Source: Amyelois transitella
Taxonomy: Eukaryota; Arthropoda; Insecta; Lepidoptera; Pyralidae
Length of the DNA: 64,000 nucleotides
Direction of reading: 5' to 3'
Assembly: GCF_032362555.1 (NCBI RefSeq)
Contig: NC_083533.1
Span: 1,741,001 to 1,805,000 of the forward strand
Part shown: positions 1 through 50,200 of the stretch, one piece after another
Layout of the letters: every line of letters starts with the position of its first letter
How positions within the stretch are numbered: the first letter of the stretch is position 1
Translations under genes and position numbers: made by a program
Notes under the pieces: generated by a model
Database searches by the model: none
What the model saw: only the letters and a program-made list of their open reading frames with translations
Told to the model about the DNA's origin: nothing

Positions 1-234
1 GTAGGTAACGTCTGTTCATGATTAGGTAGATTAATTTATTAAAATTCAATTCGTATTGCTTTGATTAAGCATGCAAGTAATCATCCTTATAGGTTTTAAG
101 GTCATTGTGCTACAAAAAGCGGCCAATCGACCTCTAAACAGAAGCGGGAACGTTTTGTATCCGTAATTGTACCGTAATTATTATGGCATTGTGTGTATAA
201 AGCACAACATTGTACCTACATAATCCACGATTAG

Positions 235-345
235 TACGCAAAACCGGCTACGGACGGCGAACGGTGGCCGTCGATTTTACTATCTCGCTGTGTAGTCGTA
301 CTCAGTGTTAGAAGGCTGCGCCGGCGCGTACGCGGCCTGTCCGGT
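235..345 (+). promoter_or_regulatory. Candidate promoter / first exon of the KLF gene
   Basis: This is a GC-rich island in an otherwise AT-rich flank. It contains an arthropod initiator-like CTCAGTG at about 300-306 and a GTAAAA donor-like site at 342. It lies upstream of the first KLF exon that can be recognised (2580), so it could be the transcription start and a short non-coding exon. Position and base composition are seen; the promoter role is inferred. Confidence 0.25.
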
Positions 346-1999
346 AAAAATTGGGAATAATAATCCTAATGACTCCGAAAATACGAAAAATGCAAAAATT
401 TACTTTCTGTGCCGTTGAAAAATAAAAGTAAAGTAAAAATTTTTTCGCGGTTCCTAAACTTTTTTTGCGATAGGTCTATTAACCGACAAAATTGGAAAGT
501 CCTAAGTTACCACTTGGTAGCGTTCTCTAAATACTCTTCTTTAAATGACAGTGTAATAAATTTTGACAGTTTGAAGAAAATGTTCGTGACGTGATCTTAA
601 AAAAACTTTGTCAATATTTTCGTTTGTTTAAAAATCGTTATAAATGCTTTATTTGACTCACTTGACTTAATATGCAGTAATTGCGGATTACAGACTGTTT
701 CATGGATGTAATTTGTAAATACAGGTAAATTTGCCTCTTTAATTACAGTTAAACGTTCTGCACGTCAAAACTAGGTTTCAGTCTTCAATTCATTGATTAA
801 TTACTCTTTTAATTTAAACGATGGTTTTCATTAGAGAATGGTTTTTGTTGCATGCTTCATAAGATTAACACAGCTATTAAAGTTACTTACCTAGATATTG
901 TCTCTATTTAGAAGTAAGTACTTTATTCTTTGAATAGAAAAACTTATTACTTTTTAACATGTTTATAAGTATAACATGAGTATTTATTTATTAGACAAGT
1001 ATTTTATGTTTAGTATGGTGGAGTTTATATATCATAATACAATTCTTGAACTTTGTGGCCAGGGTAATCTTTGAATTTTCTTGTTACATATTTACTACAA
1101 AATTTAAAAAGTTAAGGAGTATCTTGGTACCAAATAAATATATGAATAAATTGTTTATTAATTAATTAATAATGATAACACCATTTAATTTGAATATATT
1201 TAGCATTTAGGGTTCTTCTATGATTAAAATCATGCCTCACGGTATGGACAGAGTCAGTCCTTTAAAATTACACAACGGCTACACTCACCTTACTGATGAA
1301 AATGAGATGCTGAACTCGGAAGAAGAACAAAGTTAACTATAATTCTTTCACTTGTCAAAAACAGCAGGGTCACACTATTTTTTTTCACTATCATGCCATT
1401 GTGTCAATCATAAAAATGTAAAGATTAAAAATGATAATTAGTTCATTTAGGTTTAGATAGCTAGAATATTGTAAGAATGACAAATAAATGAAAAAAAAAG
1501 TACCTACATACTTAAAAAACCTTTTTCTTTTTGTTTCAGATGCTGTTTAGGTTCAACAATCAATTCAATAAATTTATATAAAAAAAATTAATGCATTTCA
1601 TATCAATGTAATTTTTTTACTTACTATGAAAAGTAAGGCCAGTATGAAGTATTTTTTTTTAATAATAAAATATAAATAAGTTTTTATGTAAGAATCAATT
1701 TTTTTGAGTAAACAAATGGCCAGTATAAATCATTTGTTATTTATTAAGAAAAATAAAGGAATAATAATTTCTATTCAAATAACTGCAAGATGGAATTTGG
1801 AATATTTATGATGTTATGTGAGTATTATTTTTATGTCCATACTTAAAAAATATTTTATACCTACTTAATGGCAACATTACACTTCTTGCGCTCCCCCTCT
1901 TTTCTCATAAAATGTGTTCCATTAAGTATGTTTACCATTAAATTAAATTTATAATATATTTTTGTTAGTTTCTTAACATTTCTAACTCATATTTTATAG
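346..1999. other. AT-rich non-coding stretch
   Basis: No open frame with recognisable protein similarity, no clear repeat family and no splice-consistent exon was found. Small open frames here look like chance. Probably the first intron or upstream flank of the KLF gene. Confidence 0.5.
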
Positions 2000-2100
2000 T
2001 ACACAACGGCTCAGGATATACCTGGGCCATCTCCCTTGAAGCAATCAAGGAGAGGCACCCTATCTTCTCATCCCACTGTGCTGTTCATACTTCTATTACA
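2000..2100 (+). repeat. Unclassified dispersed repeat, copy 1
   Basis: It shares an ordered series of matches with 16190-16285: GCTCAG, then GATACC/ATACCTGGGCCA, then a TCAAGGRGAGG block. Divergence is high and no ends are defined. Confidence 0.35.
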
Positions 2101-2152
2101 TATTTGAACATTTCTTACTAAAGAGAAACAATATATTATATTTTATTTTGAT

Positions 2153-2394
2153 GGCCTCTGCAACGCAGCGGTAGTACCCTTGTCTGTGACACTAGAGGTT
2201 CTGGGTTCGAATCCCGGCCAGGGCATGTTGAGAAAAGAACTTCTTCTGATGGCCTGGGTCTTGGATGATTATATACATAAGTATTTATTATAATATAGTA
2301 TTGTTGAGTTAGTATCTCGCAAGACAAATCTCGAACTTACTTCGAGGCTTACTCAATCTATGTAATTTGTCCCATATATATTTATTTATTTTAT
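2153..2394 (+). mobile_element. SINE-B (tRNA-derived), full length
   Basis: The head has an A-box-like CGCAGCGGTAG and a B box (GGTTCGAATCC). It is followed by the family body (CTGGGTCTTGGATG, GAGTTAGTATCTCG, CGAACTTACTTCGAGG) and an A/T-rich TATTTATT tail. It ends about 185 bases before KLF exon 2580-2632. Confidence 0.85.
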
Positions 2395-2579
2395 ATATTA
2401 TATGAAATAAATCAGAGATAGATGTTCTGTTCAGTAGTAACTTGGGATTACCATCATAAAATACTAAAAAGAAATTGGTGCCCGGAGCCACACGGCACTA
2501 TAAGTATTTATTATGAGATAGTATGTTTTGTTGTTTTGTTTAAAAACTTTTAAACTTGAAATATAATTTTTTTTTACAG

Positions 2580-39679
<37,100 letters not shown>

Positions 39680-39754
39680 AAATAGTAACAAGATGAATAA
39701 AAAAATATAGTAATCTATGTAGGTAGGGTCAAGAGTGCAACCTTGAGGAACTCC

Positions 39755-39832
39755 AGACCCTCTAAATGTCCACTGTGTCGACGCTACTCCGCAAGGTCAG
39801 ATCATCTCGGATTACATATGAGGAGACATTAA
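39755..39832 (+). pseudogene. Tandem duplicate of KLF zinc finger 3, copy 2
   Basis: A 78-base block from AGACCC to TAA copies 39602-39679 with few changes. It still encodes a complete finger ([20 protein letters not shown], then MRRH and stop). It lies after the KLF stop and no open path leads into it, so it is probably 3' UTR. Confidence 0.85.
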
Positions 39833-39903
39833 AATAGGATCAAGATGATTTTAAAGAAGTTATGAAAATCTATAGAACCAAGAATGCATCCTTGAGGAAC
39901 TCC

Positions 39904-39981
39904 AGACCCTTTACGCGGTCGCTATGTCGACTTTGTTTCGCCAGGTCATATCATCTCGGATTATTTATGAGGAGGCAGTAA
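39904..39981 (+). pseudogene. Tandem duplicate of KLF zinc finger 3, copy 3 (decayed)
   Basis: Also 78 bases, AGACCC to TAA, spaced about 149 from copy 2. It has lost the first Cys (now Arg), one zinc-binding His (Phe) and the last His (Gln). Confidence 0.82.
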
Positions 39982-40670
39982 AATAAACATCGAACTTAAA
40001 TCACCAACTCTGTATTTTAAAGACACAAATTGAAATAATTGTTTGGTTAGCAACAAAATTTTTACTATATAGTTTCACAACGGACTCTTATGGGTCAGTC
40101 TCAAACGATCTTATAGTGGCATAATTGGCCCTAGAAATGAACCTCTCAAAGTCGAAAGTCTTTAAAACATTAAGAAATTACATTAAACTTAAATAATCTG
40201 TATAGGGCCTAGAATTGTTCCTTGGGGTACTCCAAAGTCAATACATACTTTCCTAGATGTTTTTCCTAAAAATCTTTATGAGTTTATCCTTCCTTATATG
40301 TGTAGGATCTAGAATCACAGTGTTGTGTTCACTGATAATCTGGATGGTTTTTTGAAAATATTATTATTCTCGTTTGGATTTTCTAAAGTGCACTTGAAAA
40401 TACCAAATTATATTTTCAAGAAAATATATTTAAATCTTTAATAGGGAATAAATAAATCTTTAAAATATGCCCGAAACCGTCCAGTCTTTTGAAATACTTT
40501 AAACTAGTGTCATTTTTAACAGAGGAAAAAGTTAAAAATGATGTATGACTTATGTCGTTATATTTGCTCAACGATATATTTATAGTAAAGAATGTTTCTC
40601 TAAATATTCTCTAAGTATTTAGTATTAAGCTGTGACGGCATTAGATGCTCATAAATAAAATAAATTTATA
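39982..40670. other. AT-rich 3' flank with RT-like motif on the reverse strand
   Basis: Reversed, 40198-40232 reads GVPQGTILGPI, the block-4 motif of non-LTR reverse transcriptases. Nothing else of the domain is convincing. Confidence 0.35.
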
Positions 40671-40671
40671 A

Positions 40672-40820
40672 TGGAGGATGATATGGTAAGATGTTATATT
40701 CTGTTAAAACGACGAGCTGCTCGCATGAGGAGTGATGTGATGAATGTAGATGAAGCGAAAGAAATATGCAGGATTCGTGGGAAATGGAAGGATTTGAACT
40801 CTGCCTGTCACTGGGTAAGA
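40672..40820 (+). mobile_element. Degraded LINE-X coding end
   Basis: One frame reads VMNVDEAKEICRIRGKWKDL, the LINE-X C terminus; the TATG tail is lost. Confidence 0.75.
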
Positions 40821-40899
40821 GTAGTGATTTTTGGAAATATATTTTCCGTTTCCAATGTATGTATTGTGGTGTTCTGTTTTCAAAATAAGAATTAAAAAC

Positions 40900-43660
40900 A
40901 GCTCTACTTTATTTTAAGAACAGAATCCTAATATGTGTGAACCCTTCTTCCATTAAACTTTTTTGAAAGAATTTTTAATTTTGACGTTTCGAACGTTTCG
41001 TATTGAAAAAATATTCGTGTATTGGTTTTATGCTATCTGTTTTCTCATTAATGAAGGACTCCATTATAACAATATTGTATTTAAGAGCAGAAATTAAATA
41101 TATTTGTGTGGCATTATAATTAAACTTAAGGGCCAGTAATTATGATACATTTATTATTTTAGATATTTTTAAACATTTTTTTTATATTTTAGTAAGTAAT
41201 ATTAAGATTTTTATACTTTTTACAGTTTTTGTAGAAAATATTACTTTAATAGCACATCTCTATGGTGACATTTTTGAATGAAAATGTCATTAGTTAGGAG
41301 ATTCATGTTTTGAAGTAGCTACTTTCCACAAAAGAACAAAGTATATTTTCGAAAAATATTTTGTCATTTTACGTTATTTAAATTAGTTAAGGCTCAAAAA
41401 GTTCCACAATTTTACAATATAATACAGGGCACTTGTGGCAATACTAGAATTTTAAAAAAATATTTTCCTATTTTTATAAATTTTATGGATTTTATTAGAT
41501 TTATTGTTTTGTTTCAGATGTTTAAAATATTTTTTATTTTTTAGTTATCGAAATGAGTTATTATTAAGGCCAGTATTTTTGAAATTATTTAGAATAAAAT
41601 AGTTAAGTTGTATTTAAGTACTTTATTAATGTCAATTAAAATAATTTAATGAAAGGAGATATTTTCAATCTTGTATAAATGCATATATTTTATTATCTAG
41701 TAAGATACTTTTGTATCGAATGTAAAAAAATAACTTTAAAAAATAGAGAATAAACTGTTTGATCTCAAATTGGGTATACTATATCTTCCTTTATTGTGAG
41801 TTTTGATCTCAATCTGATCTTGAAAATTATTATAAATGCAATAATTTTATGAATTTAAGTTTATTTTGATAATTTTAGTATAAATATGAAGATAATATAT
41901 TTGTTTTGGTATGGCATGATATTTAATGCGCAAGAAAAAAGTCAGAACCTTAAAGAAATTTTATTTTCTTTTTATTTATTTAATAAAGAAAAAAAAATCA
42001 AAGTTAAAGTATGTAATTTTATTATTTAAAATTTATATTTTAAAGCTAATCAAATTAGTTATAATTACGATATGTCAAGCATTTTGGCGGCCAGTAAAAC
42101 AAGAAATTTGATATTCCTATATTATGGTAAAATAATAATAAGTTTAGATATAAAGTTATGTTATAAATATCTATATTTTTGTACTGAAATAATTTCACTG
42201 AACTTTGTTCACAGAATTTCTTTGTTTACATAATTTTTCGATTTCCATGTAAAATGAGGTATTTGGAGTATTTTTTCTTTGGTATGACATTATAGTAAAC
42301 ATGAAAGGCGTCGGTGTATTCTTTTAGATCCAACTAATATTTGAAAAATTCTGACCACATAATATTTCGAGTCATAAATGGCAAATTTTATGCTAATTCC
42401 TGTCAGTGTCAATATTTTAAGTCGATAAATAATTTGCCAGCTTAAGATTCTGTTTACTTTATCAAGAATAATATCTGTGGATTACGTGAAAATAATTTAA
42501 TTATTTAATATAAAAAAACCTTTTTTTTAATATTTCGCAAAAACAATGGTGCTCCTATTATTGTGTACTTATTTGTAACAATATGTAATAGCAAGATTCG
42601 TGCTTATTAGTTAGAAATATTTTAAGGAGCGATGAATGACAGTATCTATACCATATGTAACGAGAACCATGTTCGAATCTAGTGTAGGTTCTATTAAAAA
42701 AAATGGCCAGAAAATAAGTGAAAATTACCCCTGTAAAAAATAATATTTCGATGGTAACACGTTAATTTCTTGAAATTTGGGGAATACATACATTTTTAAT
42801 TTAATAATTTTATTTCTGTCTCGTAAGTTTCGTTCTCGTAACTTTATCACTTCTGTCGGGATTTTTATTCTTTTCTTTCAGGTAATTGTAATATGTTCTT
42901 TTCGGATCAGACATGTTTTTATTAGATACTTTTCTCAATCAAAATTTATATTTGTTAGTAAGTTACACAGTTTTTTTTTAATTAAACAAAATTTATTTAA
43001 TTATTTTACTTACTGCCACTCGTACCTTATTTTTCTTGTAAAAATAAAAACTTTTATTTCACATTTTGTTTTATTTTTATTTCAATGTTCTATCATTTCA
43101 GTAAGCTTAGAACAAAAACATTTGTAAGATCGAATGTTCATTTTTTCTGTTAGCCAAGCCTATTACAAAGATACATTTTAGCAATATCTTTCAAGTACAG
43201 GCATCGGTCAGTCACAATTTCATTGTATGTATGGGTTCAGCAAATTTTTTTTTATTGTGACTTATAGCGTTTGTACAGTAATTTTATTGAGCCAACATCT
43301 AAATAAATAAAAGAAGAAAGTGAATGACTGACTGACATATCAATGTAGTTGAAGCCCAACCGCTAGGTCTAGAGACTTAAAAATGGCGTGTACCTACACG
43401 AACCTACCTAGGTTATGTGGTCTAAGGGTTTTCTAAGAGGAGATTTTCCGAAATTACCGCGGGAACGGGAATTATGGTAATTTTTGTTTAACGCAGGAAA
43501 AGCCACGGGCTTCCCATAGTTTGAATTTAAGGAACTACTTACAAGAAGCTACAGAAAGGCCGCCGCTTATACATACTACTAAATATTTTTCGAAGGAATT
43601 CATTTCGCGCATGTTCCCATTGATAGTCCCTGTAAGGTACCGCGGGAATTATTTTACCCG
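40900..43660. other. Very AT-rich stretch between KLF and LIM genes
   Basis: It contains many AATAAA-like sites (for example 41749) and long T/A runs. It could be the long KLF 3' UTR or an intergenic region. No repeat ends or exons recognised; the 116-codon open frame at 42777 has low-complexity, AT-driven composition. Confidence 0.45.
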
Positions 43661-43672
43661 TGGTCCCTGAAT

Positions 43673-43910
43673 TTAGTATAGAATAGAATAGTTTTGTTTT
43701 CAAAATCGGACACAAGGCATCACTTATTGACGTCACATCACTGAAATCTAATTATAACTACTACCACTTCCGAAGCGCATGTGGCGAAGAAGCGGCGGAA
43801 CAAACTACACTGCAGCATTTTCACCGTGCGTCGATTTACAAACATAGATATTTTAAATCTAAATCGTGGACGAATGCGCATTGTCTACATTAAAAAACAT
43901 GAATGAATGA
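43673..43910 (-). mobile_element. LINE-Y 3' UTR with tail
   Basis: AGAATAGAATAG tail, GGCATCACTTATTGACGTCAC, CTTCCGAAGCGCATGTGG, ACTACACTGCAGCATTTTC, and CGTGGACGAATGCGCATTGTC as in 36470-36500. Confidence 0.85.
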
Positions 43911-44249
43911 ATGCAAAGTAATTTAAAAAGGTACGTAAAAATAAAAAATTGCTGGTCGGTGGACTGCAAAAAAAAAATGCAAGAAAAAGAAAATCACACA
44001 GAAAATTGACTTCTGTCACTCACTGCAACGTCATTGGATTTATAGTCATGTAAATTTTCAGAAAAAAAAATGTGAAAAATATAAAAAAAATACCATAAGC
44101 CTAAAATGACGTAAGTATAGTATATGTTTCTTCCTCATCACTTATATTTTTGGTATCGAAATTATTATTTACGATAATTTTCCCCCCTTCTATGTTTTTT
44201 GCCCCGCGGATGAATCCTCAGATCTCTGAAATGAGCCCAAGGTCACCGA

Positions 44250-47200
44250 ATGATCATGATCATCTACAACTCCATGTAAGTCAGGTTTTTACACCAAACG
44301 ACTACCCTCTGACCTTCGCTACCTTGGCAGGAGAAACTAACCCTAGAGATCATTGTTCCTCATCCAGTTATCTAAATGTATCCTCACGATGTTTTCTCAT
44401 ATCATTTGTTTTTTTTGATCCTCAATTCTATAATTAAGCCATACAGCTGAACGTGGCCTTACAGTATTTCTAAACGTTTGCTCCGTCTGCCCCGTAAGGG
44501 ATAAAGACGTTATTATATGTTTGTATGTACTCTATCTTCTATCAGTGCAGCTTGCAACGGGCTCACTTCCTATATCATTAACCGACGGTCAAAATAATCT
44601 CTTCTTTTTAAATAACAACGTCCAATTTCGTGAAAATAGGTTTTTGTTTGCATACATACATACATACATATGGTCACGTCTATATCCCTTGCGGGGAAGA
44701 CAGAGCCAACAGTCTTGAAAAGACTGAATGGCCACGTTCAGCTATTTGGCTTAATGATAGAACCGAGATTCAAATAGTGACAGCTTGCTAGCCCATCGCC
44801 TAAAAGAGGAATCCTAAGTTTATAAGCCTATCCCTTAGTCGCCTTTTACGACATCCATGGGAAAGCGATGGAGTGGTCCTATTCTTTTTTGTAATAGTGC
44901 CGGGAACCACACGGCACGGTTTTTGTTTGTTTGTTTGTAATTTCATTATTGCATAGAAATTTACACAGTTTTAAGAAATTAAAGTATTTTTCATCCATAT
45001 GTAAATTATAAATTGCAATTGACCGATGTATGTATGTACTCGAAATATATTGTCAAAAAATCGATATGAGAATCTAAATATGACAGCATAACTGACTATC
45101 TGTGAATATGTTTGTACTCGCATCACAAGAATACCGAATTACTCCAAAATTGAATGCGGTTTTCTCAGTAATGTTTGACTTGGTCCAACTCAAAATAGGT
45201 ACACCAAATTTCTTCAGCATTCTTTCAATTCGGTCAGCTTTTTTTCGCTTTATAGCGGACGCAGTCACAGACAATAGTGTATAATACATACATAAAATCA
45301 CGCCTCTTTCCCGGAGGTGTAGGCAGAGACTACCTCTTTCCACTTGCCACGATCTCTGCACACTTCCTTCGCTTCATCCACATTCATAACTCTCTTCATA
45401 CAAGCTTGGCGGTTTCGGGTACTTTATACCCAGATAGTGTATAATAATTGTGTCCTAGTTGCGAGGTGTGTCAGCATTGCCAAGAAATGGTATCCCAGGC
45501 CGAAGGTTACGCAGTACACGCGGGCTACAGCTACCACAATAAGTGTCATAAGTGCTGTAAGTATTATATTATACCTATATATATCCGAGTAAGTTATTAT
45601 ATATACTATAAGTTATTATATATAGTAAGTTACGTGCGCGTTTAATACCTGTATTATTTACAAATAGAATAAAGCAACGCGAAAGTTTTGAAAATCATCC
45701 TATAAAGAATTTTATTTATTGCTTTCAGACGTGTGCGACGAAACTGATCTCCATAATGCTGAGGTGTTTAAAGGCGTTATATTTTGTTCGAGCTGCGCAC
45801 AACGAATCTTCCAGGTTTGTATTTTTTATGCCTAAAAGCCCGTGGATGTAGTAAGAGAAGACTAAGGGATAGGCTTATAAACTTGGGATTCTTCTTTTAG
45901 GCGATGGGCTAGCAACCTGTCACTATTTGAATCTCAATTCTATCAAGCCATACAGCTGAACGTGGTCTATCAGTATTTTAGAAACTGTTGGCTCTCTCTA
46001 CCCCGGAAGGGATATGGACGTGATTATATGAATGTATATATGAGCAGAGATACAAGCGCTGCTTAGTTCAGACACCAGTCTCTCATAATTAGTTAAAAAA
46101 TTAGTTAAAAATCTTCGTAGGTACCATGTATACCTCAATGTTTTAACATGGTAACATTTGAAAGAGAAAAATAAGAAATTATTATTAATTTATAATTATT
46201 TAGGCGTAGGGACGCGACGACCCTATCGCCCTCTGTGGTAGGGTCTCCTTCGCGGAGACTGACTTCACTGGGAAGGAATCCCAGTGCAGTCAGTCTCCGC
46301 GGGGCGGCTTGTGCCGAAGCCGTTGGTGAGTGGCGACACCACGGACCCTACCTCCTGGGGAACATACAGACATGCGCCATACACACACATACACACAGTG
46401 ACACTTTCCCCGCCTCTGGCTTGCCTTAGTCGGCCGGCCAGAGTGGAGTCGCAAGAGCAGATCCTATGCTCCAGGATGGAAGTGTATTGTACGTAATGGC
46501 GTACTAGCGGGGAAACCAGCACGGGGTCATACCTCGTGCTCGTGAAACCGGGGCCGCACCTACTCTTGACCTGACGTTTTGCCAGGACGTCCTTAATTTG
46601 ATCAAGATACGTTCGTCTTGGCCTTCCCACTCCGTCCGTTCCCTCCACACTCTCCTTGTATATCTGCTTAGTCAACCTGCTTTCATTCATCCTCTCCACA
46701 TGACCGAACCATCTTAACATACCCTTTTCTATTCCTGTAACTACATCTTATTTCACATCACAATACAAATACAATTACAAAGATTAAAATAGGTACAAGT
46801 AATCATCGATATAGGTACATCGTTTGCTTGCTTCCCTCATTTGATACGCTCGCTCGTTTGCATAACATTTCAAGCGAGCGAGCGTATCAACTATATTGAT
46901 TTGATTTGTAAAAATGGCAAATATAATTTTTTTTTTACATCTAGGGATGCTCCACGGCTCGCAACACCAAAAGCGGAGACAAGGCGAGACGCGGGAGATC
47001 ACGGTCCAAGTCCAAGTCTAGGAGGCGGTCGCGTTCACCAGTATGTATCCAATTTAATCATAGCATCATTATAATTGCCGTGTGGTTCCCGGCATTTTGG
47101 GAATAGGCCCATTCACTTAGTGCAAGCGTTTATGCTGGTGTGGCGACATCCCTACGCCACTCGTCACAACATCCAATCAAACAACTACTGTCAATCATCG

Positions 47201-50200
47201 CGAAGAAATTGACGCGCTCAACCAATAGCAGCGAAGAATCTAAATCGCGATTTCAGAGATTTCATGGACTGGAGCTATATATACAACCTCCGACATAACA
47301 TCGTCGGAGCCGCGGTTCCCCAGGCATAACACCTAGCCTGGCGGAAGATCTTCCCTTTGTTCCAGTTTGTCTTAACGCGAAGATTGCTAGCTAGCTAGCA
47401 ACCTGTCACTATTTGAATCTCAATTATGGCTTAATGTGGCCTCTTAATTCGAGACTGTTTGCCTTTCCTACCTAGGGATGAAGACATGATACATTTTTTT
47501 TATCAAATTTTAAGGCTAAAACCGGACCACGTGCTAAGAACCCAATTCCGACGGGCGTCATCGAGTTGGCACACCTAGCTGCCTCTGTCAGCCGCAGCAG
47601 TGGACGCATGGCCGATTTGGACACATTTGATGACAGGTTAGTGAACCTCTTAGCGTTTTTCTCTGAGTCAAAAAGGGCCAAGGTTCAAGTAAATTTGAGA
47701 ATATATTGGAGGTGCATTATTTAGTGACACATTTGATGACAGGTTAGTGATCCTCTTAACGTTTTTCTCTGAGTCAAAAAAGCACATATATGATAATATA
47801 TTGGGGATGCATTATTTAGTGACACATTTGATGACAGGTTAGTGAACCTTTTAACGTTTTTCTCTGAGTCAAAAATGCCATGGTTCAAGTAGATTTGATA
47901 ATATATTGGGGGTGCATTGTTTAGTAACACATTTGATGACATTGACAGGTTAGTGAACCTCTTAGCGTTTTTCTCTGAGTCAAAAAACGCCAAGGTTCAA
48001 GTAGATTTGATATTATATTGGGGGTGCATTATTTAGTGGCACATTTGATGACAGGTTAGTGAACCTCTTAGCGTTTTTCTCTGAGTCAAAAAACGCCAAG
48101 ATTCAAGTAGATTTGATAATATATTGGGGGTGCATTATTAAGTGACACATTTGATGACAGGTTAGTGAACCTCTTAGCGTTTTTCTCTGAGTCAAAAAAC
48201 CCCAAGATTCAAGTAGCATACATACATACATATAATCACGTCTATATCCCTTGCGGGGTAGACAGAGCCAACAGTCCTGAGCGGACTGATAGGCCACGTT
48301 CAGCTATTTGGCTTTAAGATAGAATTGAGATTCGAATAGTGACAAGTTGCTAGCCTATCGCCTAAAAAAAGAATCTCAAGTTTGTAAGCCTATCCCTTAG
48401 TCGCCTTTTACGACATCCATGGGAAACAGATGGAGTGGTCCTATTCTTTTTTGTATTGGTGCCGGGAACCACACATTCAAGTAAATTTGATAATATATTG
48501 GGGTGCATTATTTAGTGACACATTTGATGACAGGTTAGTGAACCTCTTAGCGTTTTTCACTGAGACAAAAATGCCAAGGTTCAAGTAGATTTGATAATAT
48601 ATTGGGGGTGCATTATTTAGTGGCACATTTGATGACAGGTTAGTGAACCTCTTAACGTTTTTCTCTGAGTCAAAATGGGCCAAGGTTCAAGTAAATTTGA
48701 GAATATATTGGAGGTGCATTATTTAGTGACACATTTGATGACAGGTTAGTGAACCTGCTAGCGTTTTTCTCTGAGTCAAAAAGGGCCAAGGTTCAAGTAG
48801 ATTTGAGAATATATTGGGTGTGAAACTAAGATATTGGACATATGAAAAAGAACTAACTGCTAAAGTTAAATAAATACATATATTTTATTTGTAATAAAAT
48901 ATAAAGCAATTTTTCAGGTGATATAATTGCGTCGTGTGATTTTCTTTTTGTTTTGTTCTAGTAAAAAACTAGAAATCACCACTGAATTGGCGTTGCAAGT
49001 TGGGAAACGAATTTACGAAGAACCAGTGGTTGAGGTGGGTACTTATTGCTTTTATTATTATACATACAAACATATATCCCTTGTGGTGTGAACAGGGCCA
49101 ACAGTCTTAAAAAGACTGATTGGTCACGTTCAGCTGTTTGGCTTAATGTTAGAATTGAGTCGCCTTTTACGACATTCATGGGTTAGAGATGGAGTAGTCC
49201 TATTCTTTTTTCTATTGTTCCGGCAACCACACGGCATTATTATCAAAGATTTTATCAAAAAAATTTTGTACTTGCATAATATACCTTACTGTAAAACCAA
49301 AAATATTAAATAAATATATCTATGTAGGTAATTAATAAATTGTTTTCTTTTATTTTTTAAAACAAATCGTTAGCTACAGAAATTTTACACTTGGTCCCAA
49401 ACATGCCCGTCTTTTTCTGTATGTTGTAAATGTGTATAATATTTGCAGAACGATGCTTGGGATCGCCTCAAAAAAGATAGTGTAGGTAAGTGCTAAGTCT
49501 TATATACAATGTTACTTTGTATTAATATTATATATGTATATTGCATAATTTATTCGTTTATTATGACAGAAATAGATTATAGGTAAAGAAAATAAAGTAA
49601 GTATGAAGTTAAAAAAAGAAGGTACAGTCGTTAAAAAGTTTACCTACATATTTTCAAAATGGTGTTAAATGTGTATCGTCTTTTTATTTTGGTTAGGTAT
49701 TTCGTTTCATTTAATGTTATATAATGTTATATGACAACATATAATTATTTATAGGTACACTCAAAGATTTAAGTATATTTATAATTTTTATATTTAAGAG
49801 ATTGGTGTAACTACGGAAGTCACCCAGGATCTTCTTCGCCAGATGAAATGTCCAGTGGTTGAAAATCGTGAGAAGAGGTAGGACTCCTTAATATTTCAAT
49901 TCTTTTTATGTAATATAATTACATACATACATAAAACCACGCCCCTTTCCCGGAGGGGTAAGCAGATACTACCTCATTCCACTTGCTACAATCTCTACAT
50001 ACTTCCTTCGCTTCATCCACATTCATAACTCTCTTCATGCAAGCTCGGCGGTTTCGGGTACTCTAGACTTGACCCTTTACCAGGACGTCCTTAATTTGAT
50101 CAAGATACGTTCGTCTAGGTCTTCCCACTTCGACCTTTCCCTCCACACTCTCCTTGTATATCTGTTTAGTCAACCTGCTTTCATTCGTCCTCTCCACATG

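Noticed and set aside
409..594. 61-codon frame near the left edge
   Set aside because: Lys/Asn/Phe-rich, AT-biased, no homology seen and no splice support.
2200..2222. tRNA genes suggested by boxes A and B in SINE-B copies
   Set aside because: The acceptor stem does not pair, and each copy continues into the same SINE body and A/T tail; these are SINE heads.
42777..43127. 116-codon open frame
   Set aside because: Phe/Ile/Ser-rich, AT-driven composition, no motif and no splice context; chance frame.
44210..44275. MNPQISEMSPRSPND... peptide as the LIM protein N terminus
   Set aside because: It ends in phase 0 while exon 45459 needs phase 2; kept only as a possible upstream ORF.
46265..46720. 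151-codon reverse open frame
   Set aside because: Only its first 50 or so codons are LINE-X protein; the rest reads through the GC-rich insert, so it is a fusion by chance.
47618..48830. CRISPR-like array
   Set aside because: Long, nearly identical tandem units without unique spacers, in an insect intron; a minisatellite.
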